IMG/VR virus record: IMGVR_UViG_3300018426_003343 | Location: 1 to 28,641 of that record | DNA from: a virus | DNA: 28,641 bases | Strand: one strand, 5' to 3' | Shown: piece by piece, positions 13,874 through 21,435 of the stretch | Position numbering within the stretch: position 1 is the stretch's first letter | Layout: the number at the start of each line of letters is the position of its first letter | Notes under the pieces: model-generated | What the model saw: only the letters and a program-made list of their open reading frames with translations | Database searches by the model: none | Told to the model about the DNA's origin: nothing | Position numbers and translations under genes: made by a program

Positions 13874-15345
13874 ACTGAATTTATTTTCTTTTCGATATAA
13901 TTAGATATCATATCTAATTCTTCTGCTTTATATATTTTATCAATGTATGCATCTTGTGCAGTAATATCTAATATATTATCTTTACTACAATAATTTAAAA
14001 GTTCAAAATTAGGCACTTTTATTTTGCTAAAATAATTACTATTGTAGTAATCACTAAATTCTGTTGCTTGTTTAAAATTTGCCCATTCTGCTTCCCATAT
14101 CATAATATGCTTATCTAATTTATGTGTTACTGTAGATTTTATATCTAACAATCCTTTATCTTCTGCCCATTTAATTACTTCTTTATTTTTTGTAGGAACA
14201 TATCCGTAACGTGCAGCATCGATACTAAAATCACTGTGGGTATTCATATTTGGATCTGTGCTTATATGCAATCCCCAAAATAAATAACAATCCCAGTTTT
14301 CATTCATCCATTCTAAACTTTTATGCCAACTGTCTACAGGTTCAAAAGGTAGTCCTGCAATCATTCCGCAAGTTCCTCTGTACAATCCTAACTTGTCCAT
14401 AAAAGCTGCTTTAGTTTCTAACAGCCCCTTTTTAATTCTATCTGGATGCATACCTTTGCCTATTGCTTTTGCAGCATCAGGATGCAAAGTTTCTATACCA
14501 TAAAAATGTCCCCATACCCTTGCATTAATTAACAAATCTAGTTGCTGAGGCCTACTAATAACTAAATCTAATCTAATAAAAGCAGTGAAGTTAGGCTCGA
14601 ATGGTAAACGTTTAACAACATTTGCAAGTCTTTCTATTTTGCTATCTCTATCATTAAATGTATCATCTGCAATAATATAGTTAGTTGTTCCCCATTTTTT
14701 ATAATTGCTTATAATTTCGTTATAGATACTTTCTTCACTCCGACTATAATCTTCTTTTACCCCTAAGAAAGCATAACTGCAATACTTACATCTAAATCTA
14801 CACCCTCTGGTCATTTCTAATGTAAGTACATCGGTCGGTAATACAAAATCGTTACTAGTATAATCAACTCTATAATTTGGTATTTCTAGTGCTCTATAAT
14901 CTTTATTAGCATCTATAAGTATAGATTCAGGAGCAAATAATGGAATTTTATGAACTGGTGCTGGTCCATTATTAAACATATAATCTAGTACAGGTTCCAA
15001 AGCGTGTTCTGCATAACCAAATATCATCACATCGGCACCAAAATCTTGTTGATATGGTCTAGGGCCACCTAGTAGATATTTTGCTCCAGGAAATTTATTT
15101 TTAAGGAACTTAATTTTATCTATTACAAATTGGTCTTCCATCCATAAGTTACCAAATGCAAACAAATCAACTTTACCAAATTTTATAATATACTGTGTTA
15201 GTTGTTCATTTGACCAACGTGTCATCCAGTCAATTACTTCTACATTCCAGCCTTTATCACGCATCATACCTGCAATTTTGTATGCGCCCATTGTTCGTCT
15301 AGTAATACTAGATCCACTATCATTAAATATTACTGCTGTTTTCAT
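13870..15345 (-). CDS. Radical SAM enzyme with cobalamin-type N-terminal domain (copy 1)
   Basis: A 491-residue enzyme. Residues 1-170 form a Rossmann-like domain of the B12-binding type (TMGAYKIAGMMRDKGWNVEV, then LLGGPRP and FGYAEHAL). Cys182, Cys186 and Cys189 (CRFRCKYC) bind the [4Fe-4S] cluster. The barrel continues with ADDTFNDRDSKIERLANVV and YGIETLHPDAAKAIGKG. This architecture occurs in enzymes that methylate or rearrange unactivated carbons. No DxHxxG cobalamin motif is seen, so B12 binding would be base-off or absent. I start at the ATG overlapping the methyltransferase stop (ATGA), not the TTG at 15369. Substrate unknown. Confidence 0.85.
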   Translation of the reverse strand: MKTAVIFNDSGSSITRRTMGAYKIAGMMRDKGWNVEVIDWMTRWSNEQLTQYIIKFGKVDLFAFGNLWMEDQFVIDKIKFLKNKFPGAKYLLGGPRPYQQDFGADVMIFGYAEHALEPVLDYMFNNGPAPVHKIPLFAPESILIDANKDYRALEIPNYRVDYTSNDFVLPTDVLTLEMTRGCRFRCKYCSYAFLGVKEDYSRSEESIYNEIISNYKKWGTTNYIIADDTFNDRDSKIERLANVVKRLPFEPNFTAFIRLDLVISRPQQLDLLINARVWGHFYGIETLHPDAAKAIGKGMHPDRIKKGLLETKAAFMDKLGLYRGTCGMIAGLPFEPVDSWHKSLEWMNENWDCYLFWGLHISTDPNMNTHSDFSIDAARYGYVPTKNKEVIKWAEDKGLLDIKSTVTHKLDKHIMIWEAEWANFKQATEFSDYYNSNYFSKIKVPNFELLNYCSKDNILDITAQDAYIDKIYKAEELDMISNYIEKKINSV

Positions 15346-15971
15346 TTTCTTACTATAAAATTCCAACAAGGATATTTTCCGTACCCATTATTAGGAGGAA
15401 GGTTATCTTTTTCAAATAAAATAAAGTCAAAATCAATAAACGCTTCTATAATTTCGTTTTCTTCTAGTTGTGGCGGTGTGTATCCATTGCCTACTATAGG
15501 AGACTCGGGAACAAGTCTTCCAGATTGATTACAGTAAATACCATTTTGCGTTAAGTGTTTTTTAATGTTGCTTACGTAGTCTTGTCTGTATTCGTATGGT
15601 ATAAAATGAAATAATCCAAAATCTAAAATAATATCATATTTCTCGTCTGGCCAGGGGTCGTCAACTAGATTCATACATAAGAATGTAGCTGTACTCTTTT
15701 GTTTTTTTGCAAGCTCAATTGCTTTTGACGAAATATCAATACCTGTTACCTTAAATCCCATATTAGATAAAAATAAAGAATTTCTTCCTTCGCCGCAACC
15801 TAAATCTAGTACAGTCTTTCCATCAATATGCTCAATAAACGTGTTTAACACTGTAGCCGGTGTTTTCCCCCAGGCAGGATTGCCGTTTGAGTAAATATCA
15901 TTCCAAAATGTCGGTATATTTACTTCATAATCGTTTAATTGTTTATTAACTGGATATTGATTAAATGCCAT
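15342..15971 (-). CDS. Class I SAM-dependent methyltransferase
   Basis: A 209-residue enzyme resembling the TehB/thiopurine methyltransferase group. Motif I is LDLGCGEGRNSLF (55-67), the acidic residue for the SAM ribose is Asp79 in GIDIS, and DIILDFGLFHFI (113-124) is the motif before the active site. PTFWNDIYSNGNPAWGKTP near the N-terminus is also typical. I use the ATG at 15971, which has AGGA eight bases before it and overlaps the upstream gene by 11 bases, instead of the earlier start at 16010. It is coupled to the radical SAM gene by ATGA. Methyl acceptor unknown. Confidence 0.85.
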   Translation of the reverse strand: MAFNQYPVNKQLNDYEVNIPTFWNDIYSNGNPAWGKTPATVLNTFIEHIDGKTVLDLGCGEGRNSLFLSNMGFKVTGIDISSKAIELAKKQKSTATFLCMNLVDDPWPDEKYDIILDFGLFHFIPYEYRQDYVSNIKKHLTQNGIYCNQSGRLVPESPIVGNGYTPPQLEENEIIEAFIDFDFILFEKDNLPPNNGYGKYPCWNFIVRK

Positions 15972-16548
15972 TTTTAAAGTCCTGTAATGCCTCTTCAAAC
16001 GAATCTTCATATGTCCAACTCCAAATTAATCTATAATCGTTTGTGTTGTTTACGATATCGTGCGGTGTATGTGTATCCATTAAAACTGGTGAGGTTAATG
16101 AATATTCAAAATCAACTTCTCCACCGTCAATATATGTAATATATTCATTTGAGTACCAAACTTTAGGACCGTGTGCTCCGAAACTTTCTAAGTATTTTTC
16201 TTTTACAGGAGTATAATTTTTAAAAAACCGTGTCAACGTTCCTTCATTACAATTATATACAGGAATGTTAAATGTACAATCTCTTTGTGTATCAATATGT
16301 GCCGGTAATTGCCCTGGTTCAAATTTCATAAGTTTTATAAAATCTTTTAATTTAGGATGTTTATCTCTTATATCTTGTAGGTACTTATAGTCTTTGACTT
16401 GTAATACATTTTCATCTGTATACCTTAATGCTAGTGGTGCCGGAGCATCTATCCAGTCTTGAGTAATCCATTGTGTTCCTAATTCAACAAAGAAATTTAT
16501 ATCAATATCACTTTTACTAAACTCTTTTACATATTGATTATGAATCAT
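15961..16548 (-). CDS. Fe(II)/2-oxoglutarate oxygenase-like hydroxylase (copy 2)
   Basis: A 195-residue protein with His84-x-Asp86 (LPAHIDTQRD), a distal His at 160 or 163 (DTHTPHDIVNN) and Arg173 in NDYRLIWSW. This is the iron and 2-oxoglutarate set of beta-helix hydroxylases. Its ending, IVNNTNDYRLI, closely resembles AVNDTNDFRF of copy 1, so the two are probably related by duplication or shared ancestry. It lies between another hydroxylase-like gene and a methyltransferase, with overlaps on both sides. Likely hydroxylates a small molecule or protein side chain; substrate unknown. Confidence 0.65.
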   Translation of the reverse strand: MIHNQYVKEFSKSDIDINFFVELGTQWITQDWIDAPAPLALRYTDENVLQVKDYKYLQDIRDKHPKLKDFIKLMKFEPGQLPAHIDTQRDCTFNIPVYNCNEGTLTRFFKNYTPVKEKYLESFGAHGPKVWYSNEYITYIDGGEVDFEYSLTSPVLMDTHTPHDIVNNTNDYRLIWSWTYEDSFEEALQDFKNGI

Positions 16549-17063
16549 ATGATTAATCCTTTTAATTTTTTATTATATATTTCGCAAACTTCTTCGTATG
16601 GTTCTTCAAAACACAACTGAAAAACTATTCTAGGACTTTTGTCGTTGTATTCTACGTTATGAAAACACCCACCAGTATTTAATATTGCTCCGCAATTATG
16701 GTATCCTACACTACAAACAAAATTTTCATTATCATCATAAAACATAGTTTTACTTGCAGTTGGTGCTAATGGAAAATTAATTACAGTTTGCCTAGGCATA
16801 TATAAATTTTCATATTCGTTATAACGATTACGATCTTTATGTATTTTACTTCCTGTTTCTGTTACACGTAATAATTGGCACACACAATTTATACCTTTAG
16901 GTTTAAAATGCTGAATTGTACTAGGTAGTTTAAAAAAACTTATTTTATAACTTATGTCTACAAATGCATCTGTGGCTAGTGCATACTCAAGTAACGAATC
17001 TCTTGTTACTTGTGATAAAGCATATTGTACTTGTTTATAATATGGATCATAACTCTGTAGCAT
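16545..17063 (-). CDS. Fe(II)/2-oxoglutarate oxygenase-like hydroxylase (copy 3)
   Basis: A 172-residue protein with His75-x-Asp77 (GSKIHKDRNR), distal His135 (GGCFHNVEYND) and Arg145 (SPRIVFQLCFE). RQTVINFPLAP between them parallels RVTLINFPIYP of copy 1, good evidence for common ancestry. The C-terminal EEPYEEVCEIYNKKL is helical. ATGA links it to copy 2 downstream, and it overlaps the aminotransferase gene by 17 bases. Substrate unknown. Confidence 0.65.
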   Translation of the reverse strand: MLQSYDPYYKQVQYALSQVTRDSLLEYALATDAFVDISYKISFFKLPSTIQHFKPKGINCVCQLLRVTETGSKIHKDRNRYNEYENLYMPRQTVINFPLAPTASKTMFYDDNENFVCSVGYHNCGAILNTGGCFHNVEYNDKSPRIVFQLCFEEPYEEVCEIYNKKLKGLII

Positions 17064-17883
17064 ATTCTTTCTTTTTATTTTCGTATTTTTCTTGTAACAG
17101 CTTTGTTACTACTCCAGTTTTTTGTGTTTCTGTAATGCCGCCGCTTGAACTAGTAATAAAAATTTCATCAGCATTATGAAACATTGTTGTTGTAATAGGC
17201 ATACGTTTAAAAGTTATATTATTTTCTTTTGCTATATCTTCAACGACACTCATAGTAATACCTTTAAGAACATTATTATTTGCTGTTTTAATTACTCCGT
17301 CTTTGACAATGCCAACGTTAAATCCAGGGCCTTCTGTTACAAATCCATTTGTATCTACTAAAACTGTAGTGTCGTACTCTTCTGGTTTATTTCGCTGACT
17401 CATTGTAAGTTCAATCCAGGCCATATTCTTATATTGTTGACCATAGTAATCATCGTTAACACGATTTGTATCTTGATCTAAGTATAATTTAACTTGCGGA
17501 TTTTTTGCAATAGGATAACTAGGTTTAATATACATTGCAAAATGTGTAGGACAATTTTCTAAATCTCTTGGATTTCCGCTGGGAGGAAAACCTCTCCAGA
17601 TAATAAACCATACAAACGCATTGTCAATAGGATTACGCTTTGCAAGTTCTTTTATAATTTCTAAAGGATCTACATCAGGTATAGTTAGTCCATAACGTTC
17701 TGCACTGGCTTTAAATCTTCCTAAATGCCTATCATAACAAAATGCTTTGCCGTCATAGACCGGCATAACATCGTAAGTAGCATCACAGTGTATAAAACCA
17801 AAGTCAAGTATAGAAGGGCCTATATCTCTTAATGGTAAGTATTCACCGTTTTTATATGCAATTAAATCTAAAACATCATTCAT
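17047..17883 (-). CDS. PLP-dependent class IV aminotransferase
   Basis: A 278-residue protein of the branched-chain/D-amino-acid aminotransferase fold. The family signature is IGPSILDFGFIHCDATYDVM near residue 21, then DRHLGRFKASAERYGL (51-66). Lys152 (YKNMAW) is the likely Schiff-base lysine, Glu184 (VTEG) contacts the cofactor, and FITSSSGGI (242-250) is the phosphate-cup loop. It transfers an amino group to or from a keto acid, or could act as a lyase like PabC. I use the ATG at 17883; the TTG one codon upstream adds nothing. It overlaps its neighbours by 8 and 17 bases. The substrate is not readable from sequence. Confidence 0.88.
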   Translation of the reverse strand: MNDVLDLIAYKNGEYLPLRDIGPSILDFGFIHCDATYDVMPVYDGKAFCYDRHLGRFKASAERYGLTIPDVDPLEIIKELAKRNPIDNAFVWFIIWRGFPPSGNPRDLENCPTHFAMYIKPSYPIAKNPQVKLYLDQDTNRVNDDYYGQQYKNMAWIELTMSQRNKPEEYDTTVLVDTNGFVTEGPGFNVGIVKDGVIKTANNNVLKGITMSVVEDIAKENNITFKRMPITTTMFHNADEIFITSSSGGITETQKTGVVTKLLQEKYENKKKEYATEL

Positions 17884-18133
17884 CAAAATGTACCTTTCGT
17901 AATTGCGGATCGTCAGGCAATTTTTGCTTCAGTGTTTTCAAACGATTTATTCTCCATTCAAGGAGTTTAAAATCTAACACCCAAGGAAAAATTGCGTGTA
18001 TTAAACTTCCTATTGTTATAAAAAGTAAAAAGAAAAATTCCCCTATCGCTAAACGGAAATGCCACCAATAGCCAGCGTCTTCGCGACCAGCTTTAGCCTT
18101 AGCTTCTTTAAGGTGGGCAAAATTAAACCACAT
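17876..18133 (-). CDS. DUF6356-like small membrane protein
   Basis: An 85-residue protein. FAHLKEAKAKAGREDAGYWW is followed by HFRLAIGEFFFLLF and IGSLIHAIFPWVLDF (about 25-55). The HF...A...IHA.FP pattern is, from memory, that of DUF6356, small proteins noted beside capsule or surface genes. One long or two short membrane segments are predicted, with a basic helix after. Its context in a surface-chemistry-like cluster agrees with a membrane role. Function unknown. Confidence 0.65.
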   Translation of the reverse strand: MWFNFAHLKEAKAKAGREDAGYWWHFRLAIGEFFFLLFITIGSLIHAIFPWVLDFKLLEWRINRLKTLKQKLPDDPQLRKVHFDE

Positions 18134-18677
18134 ATTTGTTCTGTATCCTTTCTCTACGTTTTTTATATTCTTGAATATTTAATTTCCATAAATTTTGTTT
18201 TGTATAATATAATTCTATTTCTCCTTTGTCTTCTAATATACCTTGCTTTGCTAATAATCCCATTAATCGATGATTCCTAGCAGCTTTGCCGTTAGAATGA
18301 TCGTTATATAGATTTGTTGTCATATAAAGATTATCACTTGGACACCAATCTATAAACAAAGGTATAAACTCTCTCTGTGTTAAACTATTCCAATCTCCTT
18401 TACCTAGACCTTTAAAACTATCTGTATGAGGTAATTCGCATCCTCTAAAAAGTATTCTCCAAGCATCATTAGAAACTTCAGGTAAAGGATGACATCCTGC
18501 AACTGCTATAATTTCTTCATCTCTAATTGCACACCAATATTCTCCTTGTGTTTTACACCAAATTAATTTCATTGCACGAAAGCTAGAGTTATTTTCATAT
18601 CCTAAATCTTTACATTTATTACAAAATACTTGTAACATATCAAGATGTTTATCTTGTATTTTTTCTATCTTAATCAT
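18123..18677 (-). CDS. GNAT-like acetyltransferase-type protein
   Basis: A 184-residue protein. The N-terminus, IEKIQDKHLDMLQVFCNKC, and the strand pair EYWCAIRDEEIIAVAGCHPL resemble the start of GNAT-fold N-acyltransferases. NHRLMGLLAKQGI (about 135-147) could be the later helix region. A clear acetyl-CoA loop (R/Q-x-x-G-x-G/A) is not evident. Start and stop overlap both neighbours (ATGA with the hydroxylase-like gene upstream). I think similar proteins occur in marine phages, but activity is unproven and it could be a catalytically inactive relative. Confidence 0.45.
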   Translation of the reverse strand: MIKIEKIQDKHLDMLQVFCNKCKDLGYENNSSFRAMKLIWCKTQGEYWCAIRDEEIIAVAGCHPLPEVSNDAWRILFRGCELPHTDSFKGLGKGDWNSLTQREFIPLFIDWCPSDNLYMTTNLYNDHSNGKAARNHRLMGLLAKQGILEDKGEIELYYTKQNLWKLNIQEYKKRRERIQNKYVV

Positions 18678-19288
18678 AGTACTTGAAAATTATGAACAGT
18701 ATTTAAAAAAGTACGTTCATTTAATTTTACATTAATTACTAACCAATAACTAGGGTCTTTTTTTGTATTAAAAAGTTCGTGTTCTTTAGCAGTATCAATA
18801 AAATACAATCCTCCAGATTCCCAATTTAATAACTTTCCTTCTAAAATAAAGTTACACGGATTAACTAAAGGAGATATTAATCTAAAACTATCTAGCTTTG
18901 TTCCTCTAAAATCTCTATGTTTAGGAAAAAATCCGCCAGGTCCTAATTTTAAAATGTGTGTTCTAAATATATCTCCCTTCCAAGGATCTAATATTTTTTT
19001 CAAATCTTCATTTTCATAAACCGGAGTTGGGACACAAAAATCTTCTTCTTCGTATGTTGTACCATTTTCTTTATTATATTCGTGTAAACTATCTAGATCA
19101 GGGATACCACTTATTCCGCCATCTAGACTAGTAATACTCAGTCCTTGCCTATTATTCGGTAAACGTCTAGGGTTATACTGTACGTACTCAAAGTTTTCTT
19201 CAGTCCAATCTACAATTTTGCGGCCAGGAGCATAAAACTTTAATTGGTTAACTTTGCCATAAGTTACAAGGGTGTTATAGAGTTGCAT
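18674..19288 (-). CDS. Aspartyl/asparaginyl-hydroxylase-like protein (copy 4)
   Basis: A 204-residue protein, first gene of the - strand run. GPGGFFPKHRDFRG (116-129) gives His124-x-Asp126, and FIDTAKEHELFNT (163-175) gives the distal His170. This GPGG..P.H.D and later EH pattern fits the aspartyl/asparaginyl beta-hydroxylase family. The arginine that usually binds 2-oxoglutarate after the distal His is not obvious; the strand reads SYWLVINVKLNE. The start ATG follows an AT-rich leader with no clear ribosome site. Substrate unknown. Confidence 0.6.
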   Translation of the reverse strand: MQLYNTLVTYGKVNQLKFYAPGRKIVDWTEENFEYVQYNPRRLPNNRQGLSITSLDGGISGIPDLDSLHEYNKENGTTYEEEDFCVPTPVYENEDLKKILDPWKGDIFRTHILKLGPGGFFPKHRDFRGTKLDSFRLISPLVNPCNFILEGKLLNWESGGLYFIDTAKEHELFNTKKDPSYWLVINVKLNERTFLNTVHNFQVL

Positions 19289-19343
19289 ACTATTATATAT
19301 CGTATTTTTCAGTCAGTACTAGCCGTATTGAGTTATATACACA

Positions 19344-19351
19344 TATAAATA
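19344..19351 (+). promoter_or_regulatory. Late-type box at the divergent junction
   Basis: A perfect TATAAATA sits in the 67-base gap between the divergent gene runs. It ends four bases before the GTG start at 19356, so a normal late transcript would begin at about the start codon itself. Either translation is leaderless or this match is accidental. Confidence 0.3.
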
Positions 19352-19355
19352 AATT

Positions 19356-20345
19356 GTGATTATAGAATCGATTTCAAAAAATAACTGGTTTACAGACTAC
19401 ACTGTACAATGGCGTCCAATTATGATGTGCAATTATGATTGTAGTTATTGTAGTCCGACAAGTCATTTAGCAATTGAAAAACGAAGCATACCTACTGCTA
19501 ATGATCTTATTAAAGCAGCAAAAAATCTTAGAAACGCAATTCCTAAAGACAAAGAAACAATGGTTGTTATTACGGGTGGAGAGCCATTTTTAATCAAAGA
19601 TATACACTTATGGTTAGAATATTTGTTAGACAATAATTTTTATATAATGATATTTACAAATAGTAGTCTAAATGAAGAAACTTACAAAAAGTGTAAAAAA
19701 GTTTTTTCAAATAAAAAATTACTTTTTAAAATGAGCTTTCATCCTGAATTTGCAGACATAGATAAATTTGCAACACTGGCAAATAATATACAAAAATTAG
19801 GTGCAAAAGTAGAAATACGTGCAATGTTAGCAAATAAAATGTTTGATAAGATTGATGAATTAGAATCTAAAACAAATGTAGATTTTATTAGACTTCCTGT
19901 TTTTCCGTTATATAATAAAAAAGAAAATAAAGTAAACCCTATAAACAGTAGCAGCAGAAACTTAAAAGACTATTACCAAACAGCTGACGACGGAAAACTA
20001 AACTATTTTACAAAAGACGAATTACAAAAACTTAAACAATACGAAGATGTTGACCCGCCAGATTACTTAAAAATAAAAATAAACGATAATATAGATTACA
20101 GTGCAGATAAAATAGTTTTGCAAGGAAAAAATATTTTTAAAGGTTGGAAATGTAGTGTTGTACAACGAAAACTGGTTATTAAACCAAATGGTGATTTACA
20201 CTATGGTATATGTAATAACGAAGGAGTTTTTGGAAATATCTATGATGAAAATTTAGATCTATTTTCCAAAAAATTTACCACCTGTAATGCTCCGCTTTGT
20301 GGAGTAATAGAAGAAGTTATGTTAGAAAAATATAAAGATGTATAA
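19356..20345 (+). CDS. Radical SAM enzyme with C-terminal cysteine cluster region
   Basis: A 329-residue radical SAM protein. Cys25, Cys29 and Cys32 (CNYDCSYC) bind the [4Fe-4S] cluster, and VITGGEPFL is the SAM-binding GGE motif. Four C-terminal cysteines (266, 286, 310, 315) suggest a SPASM/twitch-type auxiliary cluster. The only usable in-frame start is GTG at 19356 (or ATT at 19353), since a stop lies at 19350. No ribosome site is visible. The stop overlaps the next radical SAM gene by eight bases. Such enzymes often modify peptides, sugars or cofactors; no precursor peptide gene was seen. Substrate unknown. Confidence 0.85.
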   Translation: MIIESISKNNWFTDYTVQWRPIMMCNYDCSYCSPTSHLAIEKRSIPTANDLIKAAKNLRNAIPKDKETMVVITGGEPFLIKDIHLWLEYLLDNNFYIMIFTNSSLNEETYKKCKKVFSNKKLLFKMSFHPEFADIDKFATLANNIQKLGAKVEIRAMLANKMFDKIDELESKTNVDFIRLPVFPLYNKKENKVNPINSSSRNLKDYYQTADDGKLNYFTKDELQKLKQYEDVDPPDYLKIKINDNIDYSADKIVLQGKNIFKGWKCSVVQRKLVIKPNGDLHYGICNNEGVFGNIYDENLDLFSKKFTTCNAPLCGVIEEVMLEKYKDV

Positions 20346-21435
20346 TAAAGTAGAACACATACACTTAGAGCCAACTAGCGAATGTAACGCTAGATGTCCA
20401 ATGTGCGAGCGCACATATGAAACTACATTAGAAACACACCCTTGCTTAAAAGTCACAGAGTGGAAAAGCAACGATCTAGATAAAATCTTAGATGATCCGT
20501 TTTTTAAAGATGTAAAAATTATACATATAAATGGAAACTATGGAGATATTGTAAGCCATTCTCACCCTAAAGAATTGTTAAATGTCATTATAAAAAGAAA
20601 TATTGCATTGCATATCAATACCAATGGCGGAGCATTAAATACTGAATTTTGGAAATGGTTAGGCTCGTACGAGAGAGCACTAGTTGAGTTTGATATAGAC
20701 GGTTTAGAAGATACTCATCATTTGTATAGACGTAACACAAGATTTGATATTGTAATAAAAAATGCAAAAGCATATATCGATGCCGGAGGCAAAGCTAAAT
20801 GGGCTATGAATGGATTTAAGCACAATGAACATCAGGTTGAAGAATGCAGAGAATTAGCTAAAGATTTAGGCTTCAGTCAGTTTTACTACAGACCTTCAAG
20901 TAGGTGGATGTGGTCAAGCAAACTAGATATTTTAGATAAAAATTACAATTTTGCATACAGTATCGAGCCTGCAAAAGAATTCCAAGATCTTGCAAGTAAA
21001 TTACCTTACTACAAATCAAGACCTCCTGAAGCATATAAAAACAAAATATACAATAAACGTGTTCCTTTAGTAGAAACTAACTGTAATGTAAATTGTAAGG
21101 TTATAGGTGAAAAAAGTATATACAAGCTAGAGTCAGTATACATAAGTTCTGATCAGCGGTTATGGCCGTGTTGCTGGATGCACCTTGACGATATTAGATC
21201 AGACTGGAAGGAAAATAAAGGCGGATTTGAAAGTTTGTTTAGAGACAAGGATAGAGATTTTAATAATTTGTTAAAAAATTCTGTTTCTAAAATGTTAGAA
21301 AACGGATTGTTTAAACGTATAAGCGATAGTTGGAATACTAATAATGTTTTATACGAGTGTGCAAGGACCTGTAAAGATAAAAATAACTTTCAAATGCAGA
21401 CATCAGTAAGCTCTCACAACGATCTTAAAAAGTAA
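20338..21435 (+). CDS. Radical SAM/SPASM-like enzyme
   Basis: A 365-residue radical SAM protein. Cys16, Cys20 and Cys23 (CNARCPMC) form the cluster motif after EPTSE. IHINGNYGDIVSHSHPKELL replaces the usual GGEPLL region, so the SAM-binding motif is degenerate. HINTNGG and FDIDGLEDTHHLYRR are typical barrel strands. The C-terminal half has a Cys-rich part, TNCNVNCKVIGEK, then LWPCCWMH and ECARTCK, consistent with an auxiliary cluster. It overlaps the preceding radical SAM gene. Its 3' end overlaps the convergent gene by 11 bases. Substrate unknown. Confidence 0.85.
   Translation: MYNKVEHIHLEPTSECNARCPMCERTYETTLETHPCLKVTEWKSNDLDKILDDPFFKDVKIIHINGNYGDIVSHSHPKELLNVIIKRNIALHINTNGGALNTEFWKWLGSYERALVEFDIDGLEDTHHLYRRNTRFDIVIKNAKAYIDAGGKAKWAMNGFKHNEHQVEECRELAKDLGFSQFYYRPSSRWMWSSKLDILDKNYNFAYSIEPAKEFQDLASKLPYYKSRPPEAYKNKIYNKRVPLVETNCNVNCKVIGEKSIYKLESVYISSDQRLWPCCWMHLDDIRSDWKENKGGFESLFRDKDRDFNNLLKNSVSKMLENGLFKRISDSWNTNNVLYECARTCKDKNNFQMQTSVSSHNDLKK

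Noticed and set aside
19356-21435. RiPP cluster with a precursor peptide
   Set aside because: No short ORF with a leader/core pattern is visible beside the radical SAM pair; only the enzyme side is supported.
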